Positions 44,096 through 52,549 of a DNA stretch of 64,000 nt are shown piece after piece (positions within the stretch are counted from its first letter, which is position 1; each line of letters starts with the position of its first letter). Under the pieces are notes generated by a model. That model worked only from the letters and a program-made list of their open reading frames with translations. It was not told the origin of the DNA and searched no databases. The translations under genes and the position numbers were made by a program. This stretch comes from Sphingobacterium griseoflavum (GTDB lineage: Bacteria > Bacteroidota > Bacteroidia > Sphingobacteriales > Sphingobacteriaceae): positions 1 to 64,000 of the forward strand of contig NZ_BNAF01000018.1 of NCBI RefSeq assembly GCF_014653155.1, given 5' to 3'.

Positions 44096-45250
44096 TTGAA
44101 AAAAAGAAATATCGCCATCCTGGGCGCTACAGGTAGCATAGGAACACAGGCATTAGACGTGGTAAGGGCCTTTCCCGATTTTCTTGAGGTTTCTGTACTG
44201 ACAGCGAGCAGCAACGCAGATTTATTGATCGCCCAAGCACTGGAGTTCAAACCCGCGATGGTCGTTATCGTCCACGAGAGTGGATTTCGTAAAGTCCAGG
44301 ACGCCTTGAAGCCAGCTGGTATAAAGGTTTTTGCTGGAGAAGAAGCGCTTCAAGAAGTGGTTCAGTTGCCCCGCATAGACATCGTTTTAAATGCCATAGT
44401 GGGCGCTGCTGGATTAAAGCCTACTGTAGCCGCAATCCAACAACGCAAGGATATCGCGTTGGCCAATAAGGAAACGTTAGTCGTGGCAGGAGAGTTGATT
44501 ATGGACCTGGTCAAAAAGCACGACGTATCCATGCTGCCGGTAGATTCTGAGCATGCTGCAATCTTTCAGTGTTTGATGGGCGAGGAACAGAATCCTGTCG
44601 AGAAAATTTACTTAACGGCGTCTGGCGGCCCGTTCCGTGGAAAAGACCGTGCGTTCTTATCAACGGTCACGAAAAGTCAGGCCCTAAAACACCCCAATTG
44701 GGTTATGGGAGCCAAAATTACAATTGATTCGGCCTCGTTAATGAATAAGGGGTTGGAGGTGATTGAGGCAAAATGGCTCTTTGATCTTGCAGCAGAACAG
44801 ATTGATGTAATAGTTCATCCGCAATCCATCATCCATTCTATCGTACAGTTTTTGGATGGATCCATGAAAGCGCAGATGGGACTGCCTGATATGAAACTGC
44901 CGATTCAGCATGCGCTCACGTATCCGCTTCGCAAAGCGAACGATTTCGAGCGCTTTAACTTTTTGGACTATCCATCGCTTACCTTCGAACAGGCAGATAG
45001 CCAAACCTTCCGAAATTTGAATTTGGCCTATCGGGCTTTACAAGAAGGGGGAGACCGACCTTGTGTGCTGAACGCGGCGAACGAAGTGGCAGTAGCCGCA
45101 TTTTTGGCAGACCGTATTTCCTTTTTGGAGATGAGTGAACTGATTGAAGCGACATTGCGTCAGCAAAATTGGATCCAAAAGCCTTCGTTAAGCGAGCTGT
45201 TGGCAATTGATCAGCAAGCTCGCCTCGTGGCACAGAATTTAATAGGTTAA
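44096..45250 (+). CDS. dxr: 1-deoxy-D-xylulose 5-phosphate reductoisomerase
   Basis: Second enzyme of the MEP isoprenoid pathway, NADPH-dependent. 384 residues: NADPH-binding IAILGATGSIGTQALDVV (7-24), ALANKETLVVAG, the metal-binding PVDSEHAAIFQ, LTASGGPFRG, HPNWVMGAKITIDSASLMNKGLE (in parts) and the C-terminal domain. The start codon is TTG (44096-44098): an in-frame TAA stands two codons upstream (44090-44092), and the next Met is far inside the protein. Confidence 0.95.
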   Translation: MKKRNIAILGATGSIGTQALDVVRAFPDFLEVSVLTASSNADLLIAQALEFKPAMVVIVHESGFRKVQDALKPAGIKVFAGEEALQEVVQLPRIDIVLNAIVGAAGLKPTVAAIQQRKDIALANKETLVVAGELIMDLVKKHDVSMLPVDSEHAAIFQCLMGEEQNPVEKIYLTASGGPFRGKDRAFLSTVTKSQALKHPNWVMGAKITIDSASLMNKGLEVIEAKWLFDLAAEQIDVIVHPQSIIHSIVQFLDGSMKAQMGLPDMKLPIQHALTYPLRKANDFERFNFLDYPSLTFEQADSQTFRNLNLAYRALQEGGDRPCVLNAANEVAVAAFLADRISFLEMSELIEATLRQQNWIQKPSLSELLAIDQQARLVAQNLIG

Positions 45251-45308
45251 GACAACAGACGTTATTCGGTTGATTGTTGTTGATCTAGGCAATTGTAATA
45301 TATCGAAG

Positions 45309-45398
45309 TTTTAACTTTTGGATTTTGTTTTTTAATTTTGGCTTTTAAATATAAGTCGATATGCAAATTTTGACTTTTTACTTTTAATTTTGACTTTT
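45309..45398 (+). repeat. Degenerate heptamer tract (TTTTRAC) ahead of rseP
   Basis: Runs of near-heptamers with the pattern TTTTGAC, TTTTAAC, TTTTGGA, TTTTGGC, TTTTAAA, TTTTTAC: first block 45309-45349, second block 45368-45398, separated by 18 nt of other sequence. The second block runs directly into the rseP ATG at 45400, with no room for a purine-rich ribosome-binding site. The transcript would be extremely U-rich here. Confidence 0.6.
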
Positions 45399-45399
45399 A

Positions 45400-46719
45400 A
45401 TGGGAACATTAGTGATGATCGGGCAGGTAGTTTTGGGCCTGTCAATTTTAATCATACTGCATGAATTGGGACATTTTCTTGCAGCAAGGGCCTTCGGTAT
45501 CAAAGTAGAGAAGTTCTACCTTTTTTTTGATGCATGGGGCGTTAAGCTGTTTAAGTTTACCTACAAGGATTGCGAATACGGTATCGGTTGGTTGCCTTTG
45601 GGCGGGTATGTGAAGATAGCTGGGATGATCGACGAGTCTATGGACACGGAGCAGTTGAAGCAAGAGCCACAGCCTTGGGAGTTTCGCTCGAAACCTGCTT
45701 GGCAACGTCTTATTGTGATGTTGGGCGGTATTATCGTCAATGTTATCTTAGGTATTTTTATCTTTTGGATGATGACGTTTCGCTATGGTGAAAACGATAT
45801 CGATAACTCGAAATTGCCATATGGAGTGGTTCCAGGTATTATTGGTAAAGAAATTGGCATACAAGCTGGCGACAAGATCTTGGCGGTCAACGGTAAGCCG
45901 GCAGTTAAATTTTTGGGGGATGTGATGAGCTCTGAAGTGCTGATGGGCGACGCGGTTTTAACGATCGAACGCGATGGAAGCAAACAGGAACTGAAGGTCC
46001 CTGCAGATATTCTAAATGCCGTGGCGGAACATAAGAAAAATGAATTCGTTAGCCCGCGTCATACCTTGAATAGTGTCAAGGAGGTAGATAAGGGATCGGA
46101 AGCGGAGCGGATGAAAATCTTGGTAGGCGACAGTATCACCGCTGTAAATGGAACCCCAACGAGGTTTTATGATGAATTTACAGGCGCATTGCGCAGCAAC
46201 ATTGGCAAAACTGTGGCGTTGTCACTAGTTCGGCAGGGCAAGCCGCTCGAATTGACGGGTAATATTGACTCAACTGCCGCTATTGGCCTGAATCTCGGTG
46301 CGCCAGATTTTCCGGTTATCGTACAACAGTATGGTTTTTTTGAGTCGTTGCCGGTAGGAGCAAATAAGGCGTTTTCGGTAGTGACGGACAACATCAAAGG
46401 TTTTGGTAAGATTTTTAAAGGAGATGTAAGAGCCGACAAGGCAATCTCCGGTCCTGTCGGAATAGCCAAAATGTTTGGTGCCGAAGTGAATTGGATCAAG
46501 TTTTGGAGTTTAGTGGGCATGTTGTCCATGGCACTCGCATTTATGAACCTGCTGCCTATCCCTGCGCTAGACGGCGGTCACGTAATATTCTTGCTTGTCG
46601 AAATGATACAGGGAAAGCCCCTAAGCGATAACTTTTTGGAAAAAGCGCAAATGATAGGCTTTTTTATTCTTATTGCGCTCATTCTCTTTACCTTGGGTAA
46701 TGATATTCTTAAATGGTAA
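45400..46719 (+). CDS. rseP: Site-2 metalloprotease RseP
   Basis: 439 residues. The zinc motif is HELGH (H21, E22, H25) in the first membrane helix, with the second ligand in NLLPIPALDGGH near residue 395. Two PDZ domains lie between (about 130-210, GIQAGDKILAVNGKP; about 215-300, ILVGDSITAVNGTP), and three further helices are predicted. It cuts membrane-embedded anti-sigma factors or signal peptides after a first cleavage, so FecR-type anti-sigma factors could be substrates, though nothing here shows that. Confidence 0.93.
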   Translation: MGTLVMIGQVVLGLSILIILHELGHFLAARAFGIKVEKFYLFFDAWGVKLFKFTYKDCEYGIGWLPLGGYVKIAGMIDESMDTEQLKQEPQPWEFRSKPAWQRLIVMLGGIIVNVILGIFIFWMMTFRYGENDIDNSKLPYGVVPGIIGKEIGIQAGDKILAVNGKPAVKFLGDVMSSEVLMGDAVLTIERDGSKQELKVPADILNAVAEHKKNEFVSPRHTLNSVKEVDKGSEAERMKILVGDSITAVNGTPTRFYDEFTGALRSNIGKTVALSLVRQGKPLELTGNIDSTAAIGLNLGAPDFPVIVQQYGFFESLPVGANKAFSVVTDNIKGFGKIFKGDVRADKAISGPVGIAKMFGAEVNWIKFWSLVGMLSMALAFMNLLPIPALDGGHVIFLLVEMIQGKPLSDNFLEKAQMIGFFILIALILFTLGNDILKW

Positions 46720-46767
46720 AACTTGGTAACGGGACTATGGAAGTGTCCCTTAGTATGACTTAATGAT

Positions 46768-46971
46768 ATGGACGGAAAAACAAGGGCAAATATAAAGCCG
46801 GGAATGTTGGTCAACATTGTGTTGAAGAAGGATCAACGCAGTGGTACATTAACGGAAGGTATTGTTAAAGATCTGCTGACCTCCGCAGCCTTTCACCATC
46901 GTGGTATTAAGGTGCGGCTGCAGGACGGGCAGATTGGTCGAGTGCAAGAAATTGTAGAAGATGACTTCTGA
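46768..46971 (+). CDS. ywbE: YwbE-family protein
   Basis: 67 residues closely matching the YwbE (DUF2196) pattern: RANIKPGMLVNIVLKKDQRSG (in parts), TEGIVKDLLTSAAFHHRGIKV and LQDGQIGRVQEIV. A small cytosolic beta-protein of unknown function. It follows rseP after 48 nt and is closed by a terminator. Confidence 0.88.
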   Translation: MDGKTRANIKPGMLVNIVLKKDQRSGTLTEGIVKDLLTSAAFHHRGIKVRLQDGQIGRVQEIVEDDF

Positions 46972-46992
46972 AAGCGCGTAGAAAACATGCGA

Positions 46993-47032
46993 AGCGGGCC
47001 GGCAAAATTAATGTGTCGACCCGCTACTTTTT
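46993..47032 (+). terminator. Terminator after rseP-ywbE
   Basis: Stem agcggg/cccgct with a long loop containing extra pairing, followed by cttttttac. Located 21 nt past the ywbE stop. Confidence 0.65.
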
Positions 47033-47043
47033 TACTATTTAAT

Positions 47044-47074
47044 TTTGCCTTTATACATTTAATATCTACCTTTG
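47044..47074 (+). promoter_or_regulatory. Strong promoter ahead of the carA leader
   Basis: TTTG (47044-47047), exactly 19 nt, TACCTTTG (47067-47074), the same spacing as in the tRNA-Leu promoter. Transcription should start near 47080, more than 150 nt before carA. Confidence 0.75.
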
Positions 47075-47079
47075 TCTCT

Positions 47080-47185
47080 CGTGAAAAATGGGGTAACATA
47101 TCTCGTTGCAACGAAGCAAAGATCCAATGCAAGCATTGGTATACAGGATATTTGATATTATTTTAGCCCAGTTGGGCTTTTTTTA
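47080..47185 (+). ncRNA. Candidate carA leader with attenuator, or small RNA
   Basis: Between the promoter and carA lie three hairpins: cgttgcaacg (47104-47113), ccaatgc/gcattgg with a 2-nt gap (47124-47139), and agccc/gggct (47165-47178) followed by seven T, a terminator. No second promoter was seen between this terminator and carA at 47233, so either transcription reads through conditionally or the 106-nt RNA stands alone. A GTG-started 24-codon frame (47081-47155) begins at the predicted transcript start and stops 10 nt before the terminator stem. It has no run of arginine codons. Not matched to a known RNA family. Confidence 0.5.
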
Positions 47186-47232
47186 TATCTAGATATTTTA
47201 GCATTAGAAACACATTATTTTAACATACAAGA

Positions 47233-48333
47233 ATGACCAACTACAGTAAATTACCGGCTATTTTGGTACTTGAAGACGGAACAGTTTATCACGGCAAAGC
47301 CGCCGGAAAAATTGGTACGACAACAGGGGAGATCTGTTACAATACAGGTACGACAGGTTATCAGGAAATTTTCACAGATCCGTCCTATTACGGACAGATT
47401 ATGGTGACCACCAATGCGCATATCGGTAATTATGGTATCGACGAAGATGATACAGAATCGGAAAAGATTCAGATTGCCGGTTTGGTGTGCAAAAACTATA
47501 ATATCAACTATAGCCGGCAAATGGCGGATTCATCGATTCAGACTTATTTCGAAGAGCAAAATCTCGTTGGTATATCCGATATAGACACCAGATCTTTAGT
47601 GCGTCATATCCGTGATAAAGGAGCTATGAATGCTATCATTTCTTCCGAAAACCTAGATGTGGAAGAACTTAAGGCCCAATTGGCCAAGGTTCCATCAATG
47701 GAAGGTCTAGAGCTGTCATCCGTCGTATCTACAAAAGCACCCTATTTTTATGGTGAAGAAAGTGCTCCCACACGGGTTGCAGTGCTAGATTTGGGTATCA
47801 AAAAGAACATTTTACGCAATTTCGATGCGCGTCAAGTATATGCTAAGGTATTTCCAGCGAAGACAACGTTTCAGGAAATGGAAGCGTGGAATCCGGATGG
47901 TTACTTTATCTCCAATGGACCTGGGGATCCGGCGGCAATCGACTATGCCATCGAGACAATTAAAGAAATTGTAGATGCAGAGAAACCAATGTTTGGAATC
48001 TGTTTAGGTCACCAAATGCTTGCGTTGGCAAACGGGATCCGAACGCAGAAAATGCACAATGGTCATCGTGGTATAAATCACCCTGTGAAAAACGTGATTT
48101 CTAATCGCTGCGAGATCACTTCCCAAAATCACGGTTTTAGTGTAGTCGCCGAAGATATCAAAAACTCCGACAAAGTTGAGATAACGCACATCAACCTCAA
48201 TGACAATTCGATTGAGGGGATCCGTTTAAAAGGTAAGAAAGCGTTCTCTGTGCAATACCATCCCGAATCTTCGCCCGGTCCACACGACTCACGCTATTTA
48301 TTTGACGATTTTATAGCTATGATCAAGGCATAG
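47233..48333 (+). CDS. carA: Carbamoyl-phosphate synthase small subunit
   Basis: The glutamine-hydrolysing subunit, which feeds ammonia to CarB for pyrimidine and arginine synthesis. 366 residues: an N-terminal CPSase domain (1-150, LVLEDGTVYHGKAAG, YNTGTTGYQEIFTDPSY in part) and a class-I glutaminase domain (about 180-366) with C257 in GICLGHQ and H/E in YHPESSPGP. carB is not adjacent in this window; eno follows. Confidence 0.96.
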   Translation: MTNYSKLPAILVLEDGTVYHGKAAGKIGTTTGEICYNTGTTGYQEIFTDPSYYGQIMVTTNAHIGNYGIDEDDTESEKIQIAGLVCKNYNINYSRQMADSSIQTYFEEQNLVGISDIDTRSLVRHIRDKGAMNAIISSENLDVEELKAQLAKVPSMEGLELSSVVSTKAPYFYGEESAPTRVAVLDLGIKKNILRNFDARQVYAKVFPAKTTFQEMEAWNPDGYFISNGPGDPAAIDYAIETIKEIVDAEKPMFGICLGHQMLALANGIRTQKMHNGHRGINHPVKNVISNRCEITSQNHGFSVVAEDIKNSDKVEITHINLNDNSIEGIRLKGKKAFSVQYHPESSPGPHDSRYLFDDFIAMIKA

Positions 48334-48344
48334 CAATTTGTAAA

Positions 48345-48376
48345 AAAGCTGAACATCAATGTTTAGCTTTTTTTTA
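48345..48376 (+). terminator. Terminator after carA
   Basis: Stem aaagctgaaca/tgtttagcttt (one G-T pair) with a 4-nt loop, and a run of eight or more T. Confidence 0.9.
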
Positions 48377-48484
48377 GCCGCCGGAAATTATCAGAAAACC
48401 GATGCAGTACGCCAGCCGAAAACGGTAAGTACCTACGGCTTTACAAATTTGCAGGGAATCATATAATTGTAGCTAAATTTTCGG

Positions 48485-48538
48485 TAAGTTTGAATATACT
48501 AAGTATAAATGTTATCTTAGTGTTGATTATACACTAAG
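48485..48538 (+). promoter_or_regulatory. Putative eno promoter box and inverted repeat
   Basis: TAAGTTTG (48485-48492) fits the -7 consensus; the -33 region is weak. Downstream, cttagtg (48516-48522) and cactaag (48532-48538) form an inverted repeat, and actaagt (near 48498) is a third copy of the half-site. The repeat lies in the expected 5' leader of eno and could be an operator or a hairpin. Confidence 0.4.
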
Positions 48539-48568
48539 TTGGGAAATTGAAAAAGACAATATAAAAAA

Positions 48569-49867
48569 ATGAGTTTAATTATTGATGTTCATGCGCGTCA
48601 GATTCTTGATTCGCGCGGTAATCCTACGATCGAAGTAGATGTAACCACTCAAAATGGATTTGTTGGACGTGCAGCCGTTCCTTCCGGAGCTTCAACGGGC
48701 ATCCACGAGGCAGTTGAATTGCGCGATGGCGACAAAGGCAAATACCTCGGTAAAGGTGTTTTGAAAGCCGTTGACAACGTAAATACCACAATCGCGGACG
48801 CGTTGAAGGGTGTGGATGTGTTCGAGCAAAATACAATCGATAAGATGATGATTGATCTGGACGGATCGGAGAATAAGGGTGTATTGGGAGCCAACGCGAT
48901 TCTTGGCGTTTCTTTGGCTGTGGCTAAAGCGGCAGCCCAAGAGTCACATCAACCACTTTATCGTTACATTGGTGGGGTAAACGCGAACACGTTGCCTATT
49001 CCGATGATGAACATCATCAATGGCGGCTCGCACTCCGATGCGCCCATCGCTTTCCAAGAATTTATGATTATGCCTGTGGGCGCACCTTCATTTTCCGAAG
49101 CGTTACGCTGGGGTACAGAGGTCTTCCATACGTTGAAAAAGCTTCTCCACGACAGAAATTTGTCTACAGCCGTGGGTGACGAAGGTGGTTTTGCACCGAC
49201 TTTCGATGGTACCGAGGATGCGTTGGATACCGTATTGAAAGCTATCGAAACAGCAGGTTATACTCCTGGTCAAGATATATGTTTGGCGTTAGATTGTGCA
49301 TCGTCGGAGTTTTACAAAGATGGTAAGTACAATTATGCGAAGTTTGAAGGGGACAAAGGTGCTATTCGTTCAAGTGAAGAGCAAGCTTCTTATCTTGCTG
49401 AACTGACGGAAAAATATCCAATCATCTCTATTGAAGATGGTATGGCAGAAGATGATTGGGCCGGTTGGAAAACATTGACTGAAAAGATAGGTGATCGTGT
49501 TCAGCTGGTAGGTGATGACTTATTTGTGACGAACACAAAACGTCTTCAACAGGGGATCGATGACGATACTGCTAACTCTATTTTAGTAAAAGTGAATCAA
49601 ATTGGCTCCTTGACAGAAACAATTAACGCCGTAACACTAGCACAGAACTCTGGTTATACCTCGGTGATGTCTCACCGTTCCGGCGAAACAGAGGATGCTA
49701 CTATTGCTGACCTAGCTGTTGCGTTAAACTGCGGACAGATCAAAACCGGATCTGCGTCGCGCTCTGACCGTATGGCAAAATACAACCAGTTGTTGCGTAT
49801 CGAAGAGGAATTGGGCGGGAATGCTCGTTTCATTGGTAAAAACTTTAAGTACGCGATCAAAAAGTAA
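48569..49867 (+). CDS. eno: Enolase
   Basis: Interconverts 2-phosphoglycerate and phosphoenolpyruvate in glycolysis. 432 residues: ARQILDSRGNPTIEVDV (9-25), VPSGASTGIHEA, GGSHSDAPIAFQEFMI, VGDEGGFAPT, the Mg2+ ligands in LALDCASSEFY, SIEDGMAEDDW and VGDDLFVTN, and the catalytic lysine region LVKVNQIGSLTE with SHRSGETED. Length is normal. It has its own promoter region and terminator. Confidence 0.97.
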   Translation: MSLIIDVHARQILDSRGNPTIEVDVTTQNGFVGRAAVPSGASTGIHEAVELRDGDKGKYLGKGVLKAVDNVNTTIADALKGVDVFEQNTIDKMMIDLDGSENKGVLGANAILGVSLAVAKAAAQESHQPLYRYIGGVNANTLPIPMMNIINGGSHSDAPIAFQEFMIMPVGAPSFSEALRWGTEVFHTLKKLLHDRNLSTAVGDEGGFAPTFDGTEDALDTVLKAIETAGYTPGQDICLALDCASSEFYKDGKYNYAKFEGDKGAIRSSEEQASYLAELTEKYPIISIEDGMAEDDWAGWKTLTEKIGDRVQLVGDDLFVTNTKRLQQGIDDDTANSILVKVNQIGSLTETINAVTLAQNSGYTSVMSHRSGETEDATIADLAVALNCGQIKTGSASRSDRMAKYNQLLRIEEELGGNARFIGKNFKYAIKK

Positions 49868-49899
49868 TTTACCCGCGCACAATTTAACGCGCTTAGCAG

Positions 49900-49953
49900 G
49901 CGTCCCTAGTAGCTGCTCATTTAGCAGCAGGTGCTGGGGACGCTTTTCTTTTT
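49900..49953 (+). terminator. Terminator after eno
   Basis: A long hairpin: gcgtccc pairs with gggacgc, and inside it agctgct/agcagc pairs again. It is followed by ttttcttttttat. Confidence 0.85.
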
Positions 49954-50018
49954 TATCTCCATGCTTGGCATGTCGAAGAAACCATGCAAAATTCTGTTCA
50001 ACTTCCAAAAGATATGTT

Positions 50019-50026
50019 TAACTTTG
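50019..50026 (+). promoter_or_regulatory. Putative -7 box of the DivIC-like gene, leaderless type
   Basis: TAACTTTG, only 4 nt before the ATG at 50031. No TTG is seen at -33. Confidence 0.5.
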
Positions 50027-50030
50027 TTAT

Positions 50031-50333
50031 ATGGAGAGATTTTTGTCACTTATCCGAAATAAGTATCTGATCGCAGGTGTTGCATTCTTGGTGTGGATGT
50101 GTTTCTTCGATCGCTACGACGTCAGTACGCAATTTGCCTATCAACAGGAGAAGAATAAGCTAGAAGTAGAAAAGGCTTTTTACGAAACCGAGATCGAACA
50201 AATGACAAAGTCCATCAAGGACGTACAGTATAATCCAAGTGAAATCCAACGAATAGCACGGGAGCGCTACAAAATGAAAAAGGATAACGAAGATGTTTAC
50301 GTTATCCAAGAATTAGAACCGAAAGAAAATTAA
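50031..50333 (+). CDS. Septum formation initiator, FtsB/DivIC-like
   Basis: 100 residues: a short cytosolic N-terminus, one membrane helix (about 12-27), a coiled coil (about 35-65, QQEKNKLEVEKAFYETEIEQM in part) and the C-terminal NPSEIQRIARERYKMKKDNEDVYVI segment typical of FtsB/DivIC. These proteins join the FtsL/FtsQ division complex. Follows eno by 163 nt but has its own promoter box. Confidence 0.85.
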   Translation: MERFLSLIRNKYLIAGVAFLVWMCFFDRYDVSTQFAYQQEKNKLEVEKAFYETEIEQMTKSIKDVQYNPSEIQRIARERYKMKKDNEDVYVIQELEPKEN

Positions 50334-50381
50334 ATGCGATATCGAAAATGGATACTTTTCAATATATCCCAGCCCGATACC

Positions 50382-51089
50382 CTACTCAGCTACCTTAATT
50401 AACGAAATTTCTTGGTAGGTGTCCGAAATGGCAAATATTCGGTAACCCCGATCATATAGCTTTTGAAAAAAAAGTCTACCTTTTTCTTTTCCATCATCAA
50501 AAAAACGTTCGTGTGTCTCCAAAAGCAACTGCTTGATTGAGATTCCTGCGTTCAATATGCTATCGATAACGACATATTCCGAACCCTCGATATCCATTTT
50601 TAATACATCAATGTGCGTATGTCCAGTCTCTTTGAGAATATCAGCAAAACTTTTCAGCGGAACCTCGACATAGTCATCTTCACTCACCAGATTATGATCA
50701 AATACACTACCTGAAACATGCTCTTTGTTTTTCGGTAAATGAAATTTCACGGTTTCTGTTTTAGTTCCCAGACCGTAAGGATAAAAGTGGAATTGCGCAG
50801 GGGTTGACTGTCCGCCTACCCATTCGATAGACTTCGGCGTGGGGTCAAAACCATAAACTTGACATTGGTGTGCCTGTATCATCGCATTATCAAAAGAAAT
50901 GTCTTGGCCTATCCCAAAAGAGTATACGATGGCATGCTGATCGAGCACGTCGGGATGTACATAAAACCCCCCATAGTCGCTGCCATACCATTTTTTAGCT
51001 AGGCGATATTCAATATCGATAAACGCTATCTTGCCAATTCGTGCTTTAATCCAATATTCAAATCGCTTCAGTTTACTGTTTCTTTCCAT
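50382..51089 (-). CDS. FkbM-family methyltransferase
   Basis: 235 residues with a SAM-binding core: IVYSFGIGQDISFDNAMI, VYGFDPTPKSIEW and LKMDIEGSEYVVI, the last being the FkbM hallmark. FkbM proteins O-methylate sugars or lipids of surface glycans. No glycan cluster surrounds it. Same strand as the downstream end of the cystathionine synthase gene (46 nt apart), so possibly co-transcribed after it. Confidence 0.85.
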   Translation of the reverse strand: MERNSKLKRFEYWIKARIGKIAFIDIEYRLAKKWYGSDYGGFYVHPDVLDQHAIVYSFGIGQDISFDNAMIQAHQCQVYGFDPTPKSIEWVGGQSTPAQFHFYPYGLGTKTETVKFHLPKNKEHVSGSVFDHNLVSEDDYVEVPLKSFADILKETGHTHIDVLKMDIEGSEYVVIDSILNAGISIKQLLLETHERFFDDGKEKGRLFFQKLYDRGYRIFAISDTYQEISLIKVAE

Positions 51090-51135
51090 AAATTCGGATA
51101 AATCTGGTATGCGTATTCTGTTTATCTTATTATGG

Positions 51136-52500
51136 CTAAATCTCGGAAATTGCGTTGATAATATCGTATTGCGTGATGATATTTATTTTTCCGGATGTAT
51201 CCTCTACGAGTACCGCCTGGTTGTCCTTGTCAATTAAGGTAGAAATCTTATCAATGGAAGTTTTTAGGTCAACGAAGGGAAAACTTTTGCTGGCGATGGT
51301 TTCCACGGGAGCGGATTTTAACGCTGCATTCTCTAACAATGCATTTAAGATATCAGATTCTGTTACTTTGCTGATGACCATGCCCTGTTGCGTTATGGGG
51401 ATTTGGGATATATTCAAGGTTTTCATCATGTTGAATGTCTCCATGATAGATTGTTGTACATCAGCTGTAACCGTTTCCTGCTTCCCGCGCTTGTTGAGGA
51501 TCGTTTGGGCAGTCAGTTTTTTATCTTGGAGGAATCCCCGTTCCCGAAGCCAGTCTTCATTGTACATCTTCCCCATATAGCGCGAACCATGGTCATGGAA
51601 TATAACCACCACCACGTCGTCCTTGGTTAAGGAATGACCCAATTGGAGTAATCCAGCTACAGCCGATCCAGCGGAATTGCCGGCAAAGATCCCCTCTTGC
51701 CGAGCAAGCTCGCGTGTCATGAGCGCGGCATCTTTATCCGTTACTTTTTCGAATAGGTCGATTACCGAAAAATCAACATTTGCCGGTAGGAAATCTTCGC
51801 CAATCCCTTCGGTAATATAGGGATATATCTCATCCTTATCCAATATCCCTGTTTCTTTATATTTTTTAAATACAGAGCCGTAGGTGTCAATTCCCCATAC
51901 CTTGATATGTGGATTTTTCTCGCGTAGATAACGCGCTGCACCCGATATTGTACCGCCTGTGCCCACGCCTACGACCAAATGCGTAATTTTACCTGCTGTT
52001 TGCTCCCATATTTCGGGTCCTGTCTGCTCGTAGTGTGCCTGTGCATTCGAAGGATTGTCATATTGATTTGCTTTCCATGCATTTGGCACCTCTTCTGCTA
52101 ATCTGCTGGAAACAGCATAATAGGAGCGGGGATCATCTGGCGCAACATTGGTGGGACATACGATCACCTCAGCACCAAACGCACGCAATGCGTCGATTTT
52201 TTCTTTGGACTGTTTGTCCGTTGTAGTGAAAATACAGCGGTAGCCTTTCACGACTGCAGCCATAGCCAAACCCATGCCGGTATTTCCGGATGTGCCCTCA
52301 ATAATGGTTCCTCCAGGTTTGAGTAACCCCGATTTCTCCGCATCTTCGATCATTTTGACCGCCATTCTATCCTTGATGGAATTTCCAGGGTTGGTCGTTT
52401 CTATCTTTGCAAGGATGGTACCTTGCAGATGCCTTGTTACTTTGTTTAGCTTAACCAAAGGCGTATCGCCTATCGTTTCCAAAATGTTGTTGTACCACAT
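51136..52500 (-). CDS. Cystathionine beta-synthase-like, with CBS pair
   Basis: 454 residues. PLP-dependent fold type II domain (1-320): K43 in TNPGNSIKDRMA binds PLP, GTSGNTGMG binds its phosphate region and GVGTGGTISG lies behind it. The C-terminal 110 residues (about 340-454) carry two CBS motifs (ITQQGMVISKVTESDIL; LVEDTSGKINIITQYDII). This architecture is that of cystathionine beta-synthase; cysteine synthase activity is possible. The CBS pair probably binds adenosyl ligands and regulates activity. Confidence 0.88.
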   Translation of the reverse strand: MWYNNILETIGDTPLVKLNKVTRHLQGTILAKIETTNPGNSIKDRMAVKMIEDAEKSGLLKPGGTIIEGTSGNTGMGLAMAAVVKGYRCIFTTTDKQSKEKIDALRAFGAEVIVCPTNVAPDDPRSYYAVSSRLAEEVPNAWKANQYDNPSNAQAHYEQTGPEIWEQTAGKITHLVVGVGTGGTISGAARYLREKNPHIKVWGIDTYGSVFKKYKETGILDKDEIYPYITEGIGEDFLPANVDFSVIDLFEKVTDKDAALMTRELARQEGIFAGNSAGSAVAGLLQLGHSLTKDDVVVVIFHDHGSRYMGKMYNEDWLRERGFLQDKKLTAQTILNKRGKQETVTADVQQSIMETFNMMKTLNISQIPITQQGMVISKVTESDILNALLENAALKSAPVETIASKSFPFVDLKTSIDKISTLIDKDNQAVLVEDTSGKINIITQYDIINAISEI

Positions 52501-52549
52501 ACCATGAAAGAAGGTTGCATCATGACAAACGCAACACGCTGTTTTCTTG

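Noticed and set aside
45309..45398. Possible CRISPR-like repeat array
   Set aside because: The repeats are degenerate heptamers without spacers of constant length and without cas genes nearby.
47081..47155. A 24-codon GTG-started frame as an arginine-rich leader peptide
   Set aside because: It holds a single arginine codon and no pyrimidine-related signature; noted under the carA leader but not called as a gene.
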